A stretch of 64,000 nt of DNA from Paraburkholderia silvatlantica (GTDB lineage Bacteria; Pseudomonadota; Gammaproteobacteria; Burkholderiales; Burkholderiaceae), in NCBI RefSeq assembly GCF_003096715.1, contig NZ_QEOL01000011.1, forward strand, positions 124,001-188,000, read 5' to 3'. Made by a program: the position numbers and the translations under genes. Numbering within the stretch: the stretch's first letter is position 1; each line of letters starts with the position of its first letter. Below are positions 44,526 through 54,117 of the stretch, in pieces. Under the pieces are notes generated by a model. It searched no databases, was not told where the DNA came from, and saw only the letters and a list, made by a program, of their open reading frames with translations.

Positions 44526-47120
44526 TTAGACCACGACGTTCACGAGGCGGCCCGGCACGACGATGACCTTCTTCGGTGGGCGGCCTTCCGCGAACTTGAC
44601 GAACATCTCGTGCGCGAGGGCGGCGGCTTCGATCGCATCCTTCGGCGCGTCCTTCGCCACCGTCACGGCGCCGCGCACCTTGCCGTTCACCTGCAGCACG
44701 AGTTCGATCTCGGCCTGCTCCAGCGCCTTTTCGTCGACCTTCGGCCACGGTGCGTCGAGCAGCGTGCCGTATTCGTCGCCGTAGCCGAGCGCCTTCCAGA
44801 GTTCGAACGCGATGTGCGGCACGACCGGGTACAGCACGCGCAGCAGCACGCCGAACGTTTCGCGCTGCACGCCCGCACTCGCGCCCCTGGCGCCGTCGAT
44901 GGCGTTGAGCATCTTCATCGCCGCCGAAACGACCGTGTTGTACTGCAGGCGCTGATAGTCGAAGTCGGCCTGCTTGAGCACGCTATAGACTTCGCGGCGC
45001 AGCGCTTTTTCGACGTCCGTGAGCGCAGCCGTATCGAACGAGGCGCGCGACCGGATCGCTTCGGCGTTCGCGTGGCCGAAGGCCCACACGCGGCGCAGGA
45101 AGCGGCTCGCGCCTTCCACGCCCGCGCCCGACCATTCGAGCTGCTGCTCGGGCGGCGCCGCGAACATCGTAAAGAGACGCGCCGTATCGGCGCCGTACTG
45201 GTCGATCAGCACCTGCGGGTCGACGCCGTTGTTCTTCGACTTCGACATCTTCTCCACGCCGCCCAGCACCACGGCCTGGCCGTCGCTGTTGAGCGTCGCG
45301 CCAATCGGGCGGCCCTTGTCGTCGTGCGTGACGGTTACGTCGGCCGGGTTGTACCAGGTCTTCTTGCCCGCCGCGTCTTCGCGGTAGAACGTTTCGTTGA
45401 GCACCATGCCCTGCGTGAGCAGGTTCTTCGCCGGCTCGCCGAACTTCACGAGGCCGAGGTCGCGCGAGACCTTCGCCCAGAAACGCGAATACAGCAAGTG
45501 AAGAATCGCGTGCTCGATGCCGCCGATGTACTGGTCCATCGGCATCCAGTAGTCGGTGCGCTCGTCGACCATGCTCACGGCGTCCGGCGCGGCGTAGCGG
45601 TAGAAGTACCACGACGAGTCGACGAAGGTGTCCATCGTGTCGGTTTCGCGTTTCGCATCGGCGCCGCACGTCGGGCACTTGCAGTTCAGGAAGGCTTCCG
45701 ACTTCGCGAGCGGGTTGCCCGTGCCGTCCGGCACGAGGTCTTCCGGCAGCACGACCGGCAGGTCCTTTTCCGGCACCGGCACGTCGCCGCAGCTCGGGCA
45801 GTGGATGATCGGGATCGGCGTGCCCCAGTAGCGCTGGCGCGAGATGCCCCAGTCGCGCAGACGCCACGTGACCTGCTTGTCGCCGAGGTCGAGGGCCTTG
45901 AGGTCGGCTGCGACGGCATCCACCGCCGCCGTGTAGGCGAGGCCGTCGTACTTGCCGCTGTTCACGCACACGGCGCGTTCCTTGTCGCCGTACCATTCCT
46001 GCCAGCCGTCGAGCGAGTACGTCTCGCCTTCCGCGGCGATGACCTGCCTGATCGGCAGGTTGTACTTCTGCGCGAACGCGAAATCGCGCTCGTCGTGGCC
46101 CGGCACGCCCATCACGGCGCCTTCGCCATAGCTCATCAGCACGTAGTTGCCGATCCACACCGGCACTTCCTCGTGCGTGAGCGGGTGCGTGACGCTAAAG
46201 CCCGTGGGCACGCCCTTCTTTTCCATCGTCGCGACGTCGGCTTCCGCCACGCCGCCGCGCTTGCACTCGTCGATGAACGCCTGCAGCTCCGGCTTGTCAA
46301 GCGCCAAACGCGTGGCGAGCGGATGCTCGGCCGCGATCGCCGCAAAGGTCACGCCCATGATCGTGTCGGCGCGCGTGGTGAACACGCGCAGCAGTTTCTT
46401 CTCGCCGTCGAGCTCGTACGGGAAGCCGAAGTTCACGCCGAAGCTCTTGCCGATCCAGTTCTGCTGCATGATCTTCACGCGCTCGGGCCAGCCCAGGCCG
46501 TCGAGGTCGTTCAGCAGCTCGTCGGCGTACTGCGTGATGCGCAGGTAGTACATCGGGATTTCGCGCTTTTCGACGAGCGCGCCCGAGCGCCAGCCGCGCC
46601 CGTCGATCACCTGCTCGTTGGCGAGCACGGTCTGATCGACCGGGTCCCAGTTCACCGTGCCGGTCTTCTTGTACGCGATGCCCTTCTCGAGCATCTTCAG
46701 GAAGAACCACTGGTTCCACTTGTAGTAGTCGGGCTTGCAGGTGGCGATTTCGCGCGACCAGTCGATGGCGAGGCCCATCGACTGCATCTGGCCCTTCATG
46801 TACTCGATATTGTCGTACGTCCACCTGGCCGGCGGCACGCTGTTGGCCATCGCGGCATTTTCGGCGGGCATGCCGAACGCGTCCCAGCCCATCGGCATCA
46901 ACGTGTTGTAGCCGTTCATGCGCAGGTAACGGTACATCACGTCGTTGATCGTGTAGTTCCGCACGTGGCCCATGTGCAGCTTGCCCGACGGATACGGCAG
47001 CATCGAGACGCAGTAGAACTTGGGCTTGCCGGCCTTCTCGGCCGTCCGGTATGCGTCGGTGGCGCGCCATTCGCCTTGCGCGGCGGATTCGACGTCGGAG
47101 GGAACGTATTTTTCGAGCAT
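44526..47120 (-). CDS. leuS: Leucyl-tRNA synthetase
   Basis: An 864-residue class I synthetase. The HIGH motif is in MLPYPSGKLHMGHVRNY near residues 40-56, and KMSKS in GVEKMSKSKNNGVDP near 625. The CP1 editing domain (about 225-420) and a zinc-binding knuckle with paired CxxC (CPSCGDVP near 445 and CKCPTCGAD near 475) are visible. Length matches the bacterial type. It heads leuS-lptE-holA. Confidence 0.97.
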   Translation of the reverse strand: MLEKYVPSDVESAAQGEWRATDAYRTAEKAGKPKFYCVSMLPYPSGKLHMGHVRNYTINDVMYRYLRMNGYNTLMPMGWDAFGMPAENAAMANSVPPARWTYDNIEYMKGQMQSMGLAIDWSREIATCKPDYYKWNQWFFLKMLEKGIAYKKTGTVNWDPVDQTVLANEQVIDGRGWRSGALVEKREIPMYYLRITQYADELLNDLDGLGWPERVKIMQQNWIGKSFGVNFGFPYELDGEKKLLRVFTTRADTIMGVTFAAIAAEHPLATRLALDKPELQAFIDECKRGGVAEADVATMEKKGVPTGFSVTHPLTHEEVPVWIGNYVLMSYGEGAVMGVPGHDERDFAFAQKYNLPIRQVIAAEGETYSLDGWQEWYGDKERAVCVNSGKYDGLAYTAAVDAVAADLKALDLGDKQVTWRLRDWGISRQRYWGTPIPIIHCPSCGDVPVPEKDLPVVLPEDLVPDGTGNPLAKSEAFLNCKCPTCGADAKRETDTMDTFVDSSWYFYRYAAPDAVSMVDERTDYWMPMDQYIGGIEHAILHLLYSRFWAKVSRDLGLVKFGEPAKNLLTQGMVLNETFYREDAAGKKTWYNPADVTVTHDDKGRPIGATLNSDGQAVVLGGVEKMSKSKNNGVDPQVLIDQYGADTARLFTMFAAPPEQQLEWSGAGVEGASRFLRRVWAFGHANAEAIRSRASFDTAALTDVEKALRREVYSVLKQADFDYQRLQYNTVVSAAMKMLNAIDGARGASAGVQRETFGVLLRVLYPVVPHIAFELWKALGYGDEYGTLLDAPWPKVDEKALEQAEIELVLQVNGKVRGAVTVAKDAPKDAIEAAALAHEMFVKFAEGRPPKKVIVVPGRLVNVVV

Positions 47121-47274
47121 GGTGTGGGTGGTGAACGCTGGAAACGGGCGGTTTCGGTGCCGGATGCACCGGGCCGGCCGTTCACGATACCGGCAGATCG
47201 CGTCGGTTTCGCTGGGCCCGTCTTTAAAGGAAACGCTGATTATACCGTTGAGTGGCGTGCGTCCAGTCGCGTAC

Positions 47275-47706
47275 TCAATGCGCGCCGGCGGGCGGCTCGG
47301 TCACGAAGCCGAGGCGCGTGAGACCGGCCTGCTGCGCGGCGCCCATGACCTGGGCGATCACGTCGTAGCGCGTCTCGCGCGCGGCGCGCAGTTGCAGCTC
47401 GGGCTGCTGCGGCTCGGGCTGTTTGCCCGCCGCCGTGAAGCGCGCGCGCAGTTCGTCGAGCGTGATGGGCTGGGCGTTCCAGTAGAGCTTGCCGGCGGCG
47501 TCGATGGACAGCGCGACGGTCTGCGCCGTTTGCTGCGCCGGCTCGGCCGCGACCTTCGGCAAGTCGAGCCGGATCGCATGCGTGAAGAGCGGCGCGGTGA
47601 TGATGAAGATGACGAGCAGCACGAGCATGACGTCGATGAGCGGCGTCATGTTGATCTCCGACATCGGTGCCGCATCGCGCTTCTTTTCGAGTCCGCCGAA
47701 TGCCAT
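47275..47706 (-). CDS. exbD: ExbD/TolR family biopolymer transport protein
   Basis: A 143-residue inner-membrane protein with one transmembrane helix (about 21-43) that carries the essential aspartate in NMTPLIDVMLVLLVIFI, and a periplasmic domain. It works with the adjacent proton channel to energise TonB or Tol. Since the Tol-Pal genes are not here, this is called ExbD, but the ExbD/TolR distinction is by context. It starts 12 bases after exbB. Confidence 0.88.
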   Translation of the reverse strand: MAFGGLEKKRDAAPMSEINMTPLIDVMLVLLVIFIITAPLFTHAIRLDLPKVAAEPAQQTAQTVALSIDAAGKLYWNAQPITLDELRARFTAAGKQPEPQQPELQLRAARETRYDVIAQVMGAAQQAGLTRLGFVTEPPAGAH

Positions 47707-47718
47707 TCGCGTTGCCTC

Positions 47719-48447
47719 CTACGACTCGGCGCGCGCGCCTTCGCGCATCGCGCCCTGCACACCTTCGCGGCGCAGCGGCGCACCTTCTGGCGCGCAGGCA
47801 TAGGCGTGCAGATCGTGCGCGAAACCGTCGAGATCGTCGCAAAGCTGGCGCACGAGCCGGCCCAGCACGTTATAGGCGAGCACCGCCGGAATCGCGACGA
47901 CGAGACCGAAGGCCGTCATGATGAGCGCCTCGCCCACCGGGCCTGCCACGTTCTCGATCATCGCCTGGCCGCTTGCGGCGATGCTGCCGAGCGCGCGGTA
48001 GATGCCCCAGACGGTGCCGAGCAGACCGACGAACGGCGCCGTGCTGCCAACCGAAGCGAGCAGGACCTGCCCGAACTCGAGGCGCCGCTGCGACGCCTGC
48101 AGCGCGCCGCGCAGCGCACGCAGCACACGCTCGCCGCGATCCACGCGCGCGAGCATCATGCCCGGCGCGTCGGCTTCCTCCGCGGCGAGCGCCGCCTGCG
48201 CCAGCGGCAGGAACACGCGCTCGCGGTCGACCGCACGCATGGCGGCAACACCGTCTGCGAGCGTGCGTGCCTGCCAGAAGCGCGCAACGGCGCGCGGCCC
48301 CTGGCGCTTCGCGCGCAGGAGGATCCAGCTCTTGATGATGAGGAAACACCAGCTCGCGACCGACATCGCGAGCAATACCCACGCAACCGCGTGGGTGACC
48401 GCGTCGCCCGTCTGCAGATAGTGAATGACTCCGGAACCCGCTGCCAT
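47719..48447 (-). CDS. exbB: MotA/TolQ/ExbB proton channel protein
   Basis: A 242-residue inner-membrane protein with three hydrophobic segments (about 16-40, 130-160 and 175-200). The conserved core LLASVGSTAPFVGLLGTVWG lies near residue 128 and GEALIMTAFGLVVAIPAVLAY near 175. It forms the proton channel with ExbD. It follows dapB by about 50 bases. Confidence 0.9.
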   Translation of the reverse strand: MAAGSGVIHYLQTGDAVTHAVAWVLLAMSVASWCFLIIKSWILLRAKRQGPRAVARFWQARTLADGVAAMRAVDRERVFLPLAQAALAAEEADAPGMMLARVDRGERVLRALRGALQASQRRLEFGQVLLASVGSTAPFVGLLGTVWGIYRALGSIAASGQAMIENVAGPVGEALIMTAFGLVVAIPAVLAYNVLGRLVRQLCDDLDGFAHDLHAYACAPEGAPLRREGVQGAMREGARAES

Positions 48448-48501
48448 CGGACCTCGCTCACTGCCTGTCCGGCGCGAGGCGCCGGACCGTAGGGAAAACG
48501 C

Positions 48502-49299
48502 TCAGCGCAGGCCGAGCACGTCCTGCATATCGTACAGGCCATGGGCCTTGTCCTGCAGAAAGCGCGCGGCGCGCACGCTGCCCTGCGCATAGGAAAGGCG
48601 GCTCGAGGACTTGTGCGTGATCTCGATGCGCTCGCCGATGCCCGCGAACAGCACCGTATGATCGCCGACGATATCGCCGCCGCGAATCGCCGAAAACCCG
48701 ATCGTCGATGGGTCGCGCTCGCCCGTCACGCCTTCGCGCCCGTACACGGCGCATTCGTCGAGATTGCGGCCGAGCGCGTGCGCCACGGCCTCGCCCATCG
48801 CAAGCGCGGTGCCCGAGGGCGCGTCGACCTTGTGGCGATGGTGCGCCTCGATGATCTCGATGTCGTAGCCGGTCTCGAAAAAGCGCGCCGCGTATTCGAG
48901 CAGCTTGAGCGTGACGTTCACGCCCACGCTCATGTTGGCCGCGAACACGATGCCGACCTTTTGCGCGGCGGCACCGAGCTGCGCCTTTTGCTGGGCGTCG
49001 AAGCCGGTCGTGCCGATCACCATCTTCACGCCGTGGCGCTGGGCCGCCTCGAGGTGCACGAGCGTGCCTTCGGGGCGCGTGAAGTCGATCAGGCAGTCGC
49101 TTTGCGCGAAGACCTGCTCGATGTCGTCGGTGATGCGCACGCCGGTGTCCTTGCCGAGGAACGCGCCAGCATCCTGGCCGACGGCGGCGGAGCCCTTGCG
49201 CACGAGCGCGCCCGAGAGCGTGACGTCGGGCGAATTCAGGACGGTTTCGATGAGCATGCGGCCCATGCGGCCCGATGCCCCGGCGATTGCGATTTTCAT
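48502..49299 (-). CDS. dapB: 4-hydroxy-tetrahydrodipicolinate reductase
   Basis: A 265-residue NAD(P)H-dependent enzyme of lysine and diaminopimelate synthesis. The nucleotide fold is IAIAGASGRMGRMLIE at the N-terminus; the substrate-binding signature EIIEAHHRHKVDAPSGTAL near residue 152 contains the catalytic His-His and Lys. ATG 49299 is chosen as the family start. It lies between bamE and exbB, a conserved order in Burkholderiales. Confidence 0.95.
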   Translation of the reverse strand: MKIAIAGASGRMGRMLIETVLNSPDVTLSGALVRKGSAAVGQDAGAFLGKDTGVRITDDIEQVFAQSDCLIDFTRPEGTLVHLEAAQRHGVKMVIGTTGFDAQQKAQLGAAAQKVGIVFAANMSVGVNVTLKLLEYAARFFETGYDIEIIEAHHRHKVDAPSGTALAMGEAVAHALGRNLDECAVYGREGVTGERDPSTIGFSAIRGGDIVGDHTVLFAGIGERIEITHKSSSRLSYAQGSVRAARFLQDKAHGLYDMQDVLGLR

Positions 49300-49368
49300 G
49301 AGTCTTCCTGCCAATGTGTCGCTGGCCGCGGTGCCGGGCGCCACCGGGCGCCACGAAGCGCCGCCGCC

Positions 49369-49404
49369 AAAAAACGCGGCGGCCGGTAGTGATACCCGGC
49401 CGCC
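49369..49404 (-). terminator. Rho-independent terminator of bamE
   Basis: Stem GGCGGCCGG (49378-49386)/CCGGCCGCC (49396-49404); on the minus strand it is followed by CGCGTTTTTT. Confidence 0.8.
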
Positions 49405-49466
49405 GGATCGAAGCGTGGCGCGCCTCGCGCACCCCGCTGCCTGTCTTGCCGGCTGGGTCAGCCGGA

Positions 49467-50414
49467 TCAGTTGCTCGGGGCCGCAGCAGCCCCGGAAGCC
49501 GGCACCGTGGGCGGCGCGGCGAGCGACGAATCCCGCGCGGGGCCCGACGGCGCCGTCGTACTGGTATTGGTGTCGCCGGTGCCTTGCGCGCCGGCCGCCG
49601 GGCCGACCGGATTGCTCGGCGGCACGCCCTGGATTTGCGGCTGCGGCTGGCGATGCAGTTGCACCTGCGAGGGCATCGTGCCGACGTTCTGCGGCAGCGC
49701 CGACGATTGCGGGTTGCCCGCGCGCACCGAAGGCGTGAGGCCGGCAGGCGTTTGCACGGCTTCCGTGGCGCGGTTTGCGGCGGCCGCGGCCTGCGCGTTG
49801 GCGTCCTGCGGCAGCGCGTTGGTGGCGGTGCCGAGTTCGGACGACGGCGTGCGCGCCGTATCGCCAACCGTCGGGCCGGTCGCGCTCGAACCCTGGTCAG
49901 GCGCGCCTGCTGCAGCCGCCACCGGCGCCGAAGCGCCCGACGCGGGCGCAGCCGCGACGGCCTTCTTCTTGCCGCTGCGGTCACCGTCGATTTCGGCGAG
50001 CAGTTCGAGGTTCGACGGCAGGTCTTCACCGCCCGACCAGCTCGCTACGCGGTCGCCTTCGAACAGCACGACGAAGTCGCGCTGCTGGACCACTGCGGTC
50101 GAGCCGCGCTTGAAATAGAAGATATAGTCCCAGCGGTTCGCATGGAACATGTCGGTGAGGAGCGGCGTGCCGAGCAGCTGCCTGACCTCGGCGCGCGACA
50201 TGCCAACCTTCATCTGCGCCGCGGCTTCCGCCGAGACGAAATTGCCTTGCACGATGGTGATGCGGTAGGGCGTAATGCTCTGGGCGATGCTCTGCGTCAC
50301 GCTGTTGTAGGTGGAACAGCCGGCGAGCGCCGCGAACGCGGCCGCAGCCAGCAGGGTGCACGCCAGGCGGCCGCCGTGCATGCGCCGGCCGATCGTTGTG
50401 AATTCTGGAATCAT
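49467..50414 (-). CDS. bamE: Outer membrane assembly lipoprotein BamE with extended tail
   Basis: A 315-residue protein. After the signal peptide the lipobox is LAGC (cysteine near residue 33), then the BamE domain with ITIVQGNFVS near 52, MKVGMSRAEVRQLLGTPLL near 68 and DYIFYFKRG near 96. The domain ends near residue 140; the other about 175 residues are Ala/Pro/Gln/Ser/Thr-rich and of low complexity, whereas E. coli BamE has only 113 residues. GAGGGAA before ATG 50414 supports the start. It is divergent from fur, the standard arrangement. Confidence 0.9.
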   Translation of the reverse strand: MIPEFTTIGRRMHGGRLACTLLAAAAFAALAGCSTYNSVTQSIAQSITPYRITIVQGNFVSAEAAAQMKVGMSRAEVRQLLGTPLLTDMFHANRWDYIFYFKRGSTAVVQQRDFVVLFEGDRVASWSGGEDLPSNLELLAEIDGDRSGKKKAVAAAPASGASAPVAAAAGAPDQGSSATGPTVGDTARTPSSELGTATNALPQDANAQAAAAANRATEAVQTPAGLTPSVRAGNPQSSALPQNVGTMPSQVQLHRQPQPQIQGVPPSNPVGPAAGAQGTGDTNTSTTAPSGPARDSSLAAPPTVPASGAAAAPSN

Positions 50415-50550
50415 TTCCCTCACCGTGCGGGCTTTTCGCGAAGCCGCGCGTATTCTGTAGAAGATCGTTCGAAGTTCTGGCGAAAATGCCCGGAACGGTA
50501 AAAACGCATTAACATAACAACCTAGCATTGTACTCCAGGGACTTATCGTC

Positions 50551-50979
50551 ATGACCAATCCAACCGATCTCAAGAACATCGGTCTCAAGGCGACGCTACC
50601 TCGCCTCAAGATCCTGGAGATTTTTCAGCATAGCCCGGTGCGCCACCTGACCGCAGAAGACGTCTACCGCAACCTGCTGAACGAGGAGCTCGACATCGGC
50701 CTCGCCACGGTCTACCGGGTCCTCACGCAGTTCGAGCAGGCCGGGTTGCTCACGCGCAGCAACTTCGAATCGGGCAAGGCAGTGTTCGAACTGAACGAGG
50801 GTAGCCACCACGACCACCTCGTGTGTCTCGACTGCGGCATCGTTGAAGAATTCTTCGACCCCGAAATCGAAAAGCGCCAGCAGTCGATCGCCACGGAGCG
50901 CGGTTTCAAGCTCCAGGAACATGCGCTCGCCCTGTACGGCGCGTGCACGAAGGAAAACTGCCCGCACCGCAAGCACTGA
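50551..50979 (+). CDS. fur: Ferric uptake regulator Fur
   Basis: A 142-residue iron-dependent repressor. The winged helix (LTAEDVYRNLLNEELDIGLATVYRVL region, about 36-62) is followed by the metal-site histidines in GSHHDHLVCLDCG near residue 88 and a C-terminal cysteine pair GACTKENCPH. The CxxC at about 95-98 is the structural zinc site. It is divergent from bamE across 136 bases. Confidence 0.97.
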   Translation: MTNPTDLKNIGLKATLPRLKILEIFQHSPVRHLTAEDVYRNLLNEELDIGLATVYRVLTQFEQAGLLTRSNFESGKAVFELNEGSHHDHLVCLDCGIVEEFFDPEIEKRQQSIATERGFKLQEHALALYGACTKENCPHRKH

Positions 50980-50984
50980 GCGCT

Positions 50985-51009
50985 TGCCGCCTGCAGCCTG
51001 CAGGCGGCA
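50985..51009. terminator. Hairpin directly after fur
   Basis: TGCCGCCTGCAG and CTGCAGGCGGCA, 12-bp arms separated by one base, starting six bases after the fur stop; it is followed by A-rich, not T-rich, sequence. Confidence 0.5.
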
Positions 51010-51016
51010 GAAAAGG

Positions 51017-51046
51017 AAACGCCACGGCAGATCTGCCGTGGCGTTT
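51017..51046. terminator. Bidirectional terminator between fur and allA
   Basis: AAACGCCACGGCAG/CTGCCGTGGCGTTT, a 14-bp perfect stem with T residues following, between converging genes. Confidence 0.85.
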
Positions 51047-51086
51047 TCGTTTGGCGAGCCGGTCTCCGGGAAGAGCCGGGCACACC

Positions 51087-51599
51087 TCAGGCAGGCGCGA
51101 GCACCGTGTCGGCTTGCGCGAGCCGCCGGGGCTCCCCGAGCGCGATCTCGTCGCAGTTCGGCTGGGTGCCGCCGCGGTCGATCACCACGAAATCGCTCAC
51201 GCGCCCGAAGGCGAGCAACGGGTGATGCCAGACGCCTTTGGCGTAATTGATGCCCTGCCCGCGCCCGGCCCAGAACGCGCGCAGCCCCGCCGGATCGAAC
51301 GCGCCCGCAGGTGCGACCACCACTGCGTAGCCCGCGTCGCCAAGCGGCACGAACGCCTGGCTGCCGAGCGGATGCCGCTCCATCATCGCGATCTCGACGG
51401 GCCACGCACGCGGCTGGGCGCGAAAGACACTGACGATGGGCCGCCCGCCCGCCTCGTTCACGTCGATGGCGGCGAGATCGTGAAAGCGCTCGGTCGTGCC
51501 GCCGTTGATCGGAAAGTGGCGCGCGCCATCGAGTTCGATGACGTCACCGAACGGCGCGAACGCCTCGCGCGTCAGGGGTTCCATCTGCAGGATCTGCAT
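51087..51599 (-). CDS. allA: Ureidoglycolate lyase
   Basis: A 170-residue cupin-fold enzyme that splits ureidoglycolate to glyoxylate and urea. Family landmarks are EPLTREAFAPFGDVIE at the start, GGRPIVSVFRAQPRAWP near residue 51 and MMERHPLGSQAFVPL near 71, then KGVWHHPLLAF near 121. ATG 51599 is chosen. It follows alc by 13 bases and completes the route from allantoate. Confidence 0.93.
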   Translation of the reverse strand: MQILQMEPLTREAFAPFGDVIELDGARHFPINGGTTERFHDLAAIDVNEAGGRPIVSVFRAQPRAWPVEIAMMERHPLGSQAFVPLGDAGYAVVVAPAGAFDPAGLRAFWAGRGQGINYAKGVWHHPLLAFGRVSDFVVIDRGGTQPNCDEIALGEPRRLAQADTVLAPA

Positions 51600-51612
51600 C
51601 GCGGCTCCTCGT

Positions 51613-52632
51613 TCAGGCCGGCTCGCCCCACAGGCGCAGGCGCGAGACGCCGCCGTCCGGGAAAATGTTGAAGCGCACGTGCGTGACCGGGCCGAGCGCC
51701 GCAATCGCGCTCTCGAACACGTGCTGCTGGTCCATGTCGAGCTTTTGCTCGCCGAGCAGTTCCGGCCAGAACATCGCCTGGGTGACGAGCGAATCGTCGG
51801 TGCCGCCCGTCACGCTCGCCGCCTGCAGCGAGCAGCGGTCCGGGTAGTTGCCCTTGAAGTGCGCCGTGTCGACTTCGATCTTGCGGATGATGCCGGGCCG
51901 CGCAAGCGCGACGATGGCCCAGTCGTTGCCCGGTTCGCGGCGGCGGCGCGTTTCCCAGCCGTCGCCCATGTTCACGCCGCGGCCAGGCATCAGGATCGTG
52001 GAAGCGAGCCCGAAGTGCTGATTGTTGGCCGCGACGAGATACGCGCCGTTTTCGATCGCCGCGAGATCGACGAGGCTGCCGAGCTCCACCGTGCCCCAGT
52101 CGCGCCGGGGCTGGCCGTACACGCGCAGACGCGCGAGGCCACCGTCGGGAAAGAGATTCACGCGCAGATGCGTGAACGCGCGCGTATCGTTCACTTCGAC
52201 GTAGTGATGCTGGTTACCCTGCAGTGTCGTCGCCGGGACGATGGTCTGCCAGTCGGCGTCGTCGCCTGGCGTTTCGTCGTCGCCCAATTGCACGTAGCAC
52301 GCCTCGATCGAAGCCGCCGGCGGAAAGTTGCCCGTGAAATGGCTCGTGTCGAGATCCACACCGTAGATCGCGCCCGGGCGCGCGAGACGCACAATGCAGA
52401 AGTCGTGGCCCGTCGTGCGCTTGCGGCGCGTTTCCCAGCCGTCCATCCACTTGCCGTGGTCGTCATACTTGCCGGGGATGAAGACCGCGGGCTGCGGCTC
52501 GAGCATGCGCTCCTTCGGCGCGAAGAACTCGTCGCTCGCGAGCAGCGCGCGGGCGCCCAGTCGCGGATCGGCGAGGTTCATGTAGCGGCGCGTGAAGGCG
52601 GGGGCGTTGGGGTCGAGAGTCGGAATGGCCAT
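51613..52632 (-). CDS. alc: Allantoicase
   Basis: A 339-residue enzyme hydrolysing allantoate to ureidoglycolate and urea. It has two similar jelly-roll halves; each contains a GWETRR element (near residues 60 and 228) followed by an IVRLARPG or IVALARPG strand and a D(L/T)-x-H-F-x-G-N-(F/Y) motif (DTSHFTGNFP near 94, DTAHFKGNYP near 260). It is co-transcribed with allA and lies 67 bases downstream of the dctA-type carrier gene, suggesting the carrier serves purine-derived or related substrates. Confidence 0.93.
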   Translation of the reverse strand: MAIPTLDPNAPAFTRRYMNLADPRLGARALLASDEFFAPKERMLEPQPAVFIPGKYDDHGKWMDGWETRRKRTTGHDFCIVRLARPGAIYGVDLDTSHFTGNFPPAASIEACYVQLGDDETPGDDADWQTIVPATTLQGNQHHYVEVNDTRAFTHLRVNLFPDGGLARLRVYGQPRRDWGTVELGSLVDLAAIENGAYLVAANNQHFGLASTILMPGRGVNMGDGWETRRRREPGNDWAIVALARPGIIRKIEVDTAHFKGNYPDRCSLQAASVTGGTDDSLVTQAMFWPELLGEQKLDMDQQHVFESAIAALGPVTHVRFNIFPDGGVSRLRLWGEPA

Positions 52633-52699
52633 GATGGTGTCAAACGCTTGAGTGGGTCAGTGGATCGAAACAAAGCGGTGCGGTACGCACCGCGTGGGC

Positions 52700-54043
52700 T
52701 CAGGCATGCGCGTGCTTGCCGCCGAGCGCGCTGTCTTCGCCATGCGCGGTGTGGGCATCGCTGTCGCCTGCCGGCACGTAGAGAAAACCTTCGTCGAGGT
52801 TCAGCACGCGCCTCGCGCGCACCTTGTCGATGTCGTGCTCCCACACCGCGACCACCACCGTCGCGACGCAGTTGCCGATCAGGTTGGTGAGCGCGCGGGC
52901 GATGCCGACGAACCAGTCCACCGGCAGGATCAGCACGAGGCCGAGCACCGGAATCGCGGGAATGGCGGAAAGCGTGGCGGCGAGAATCACGATCGCCGAG
53001 CCGGGAATGCCGTGCGCGCCCTTCGAGGTGATGAGCGACACCAGCACGATCACGATGAGGTCGTGCATCGACAGCGGCGTGTTGGTCGCCTGCGCGATGA
53101 AGATCACGGCGAGCGTGAGGTAGATCGAAAAGCCATCGAGATTGAACGAGTAACCCGTCGGGATCACGAGGCCCACCGTGGAATCCTTCACGCCCATCCA
53201 TTCGAGCTTGCGCATGACCTGCGGCAGCACGGCGTCGGACGAGGCGGTGCCGAGCACGATCGAGAGTTCTTCGCGCAGGTAGCGGATCAGCTTGAACACG
53301 TTGAAGCCCGCCAGCCGCATGACGATGCCGAGCACGACCGCGACGAACACGATGCAGCTGGCGTAGAACACGATCACGAGCAGCCCGAGCTGCTTCAGCG
53401 ATGCCACGCCGTACGTACCGGTCGTGAACGCGATCGCGCCAAGCACGCCGAGCGGCGCGAGCTTGATGATGAAACCCATCACCCGGAAGAACACCTGCGC
53501 GAGTTCGTCGATCAGGCTGTTCACGCGCTGCGCCTTCGGGCCGAGCAGCGAGAGCGCGCTGCCGAACAGCACCGAGAACACGAGGATCTGCAGGATGTCG
53601 CCCTTCGCGAAGGCGTCGAAGGCGGTGTCGGGAATGATCTTCAGCAGGAAGCCCGCGGTGTCCTTCAGGCTCCTGGCGTGCTCGGTGTAGGTCGCAAGCG
53701 ACGCGGCGTCGAGCGAACGCAGATCCACGTTCATGCCGGCACCCGGACGCGTGACATATGCGAGCACGGCGCCGATCACGAGCGCGACGGTCGTCATCGC
53801 CTCGAAGTACACGACCGACTTCAGGCCGACGCGGCCCACCTTCTTCAGGTCGCCCGCGTGCGCCATGCCGCTCACGACCACGCAGAACACAATGGGCCCG
53901 ATCACCATCTTGATGAGCTTGAGAAAGCCGTCGCCGAGCGGGCGCAGCGACTGGGCGAAATGGGGGAATACCGCGCCTGCCACGATGCCCAGTACGAGGG
54001 CGATCACCACGCGGCCAAACAGCGAATTGAAGAACTTCGTCAC
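52700..54043 (-). CDS. dctA: DctA-type dicarboxylate/amino acid:cation symporter
   Basis: A 447-residue inner-membrane carrier of the DAACS family. Landmarks are KMVIGPIVFCVVVSGMAHAGD near residue 45, the serine-rich hairpin GTASSDAVLPQVM near 277 and the TGYSFNLDG motif near 310 that binds substrate carboxylates. The start is GTG 54043, five bases after AGGAGA. Its place in front of alc-allA and opposite a FadR-like regulator is not typical for a general succinate carrier, so the true substrate could be a purine-degradation intermediate. Confidence 0.85.
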   Translation of the reverse strand: MTKFFNSLFGRVVIALVLGIVAGAVFPHFAQSLRPLGDGFLKLIKMVIGPIVFCVVVSGMAHAGDLKKVGRVGLKSVVYFEAMTTVALVIGAVLAYVTRPGAGMNVDLRSLDAASLATYTEHARSLKDTAGFLLKIIPDTAFDAFAKGDILQILVFSVLFGSALSLLGPKAQRVNSLIDELAQVFFRVMGFIIKLAPLGVLGAIAFTTGTYGVASLKQLGLLVIVFYASCIVFVAVVLGIVMRLAGFNVFKLIRYLREELSIVLGTASSDAVLPQVMRKLEWMGVKDSTVGLVIPTGYSFNLDGFSIYLTLAVIFIAQATNTPLSMHDLIVIVLVSLITSKGAHGIPGSAIVILAATLSAIPAIPVLGLVLILPVDWFVGIARALTNLIGNCVATVVVAVWEHDIDKVRARRVLNLDEGFLYVPAGDSDAHTAHGEDSALGGKHAHA

Positions 54044-54117
54044 GACCTTCTCCTATGTCGATGGGACTTGGCGACCTAGCTGTCGGCCAGGGTTAGCGCT
54101 TTAGCGGTTACTCTGAC

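Noticed and set aside
44163..47321. 1052-codon open frame on the plus strand
   Set aside because: It is the antisense of leuS and lptE and shows no domain; leuS is certain.
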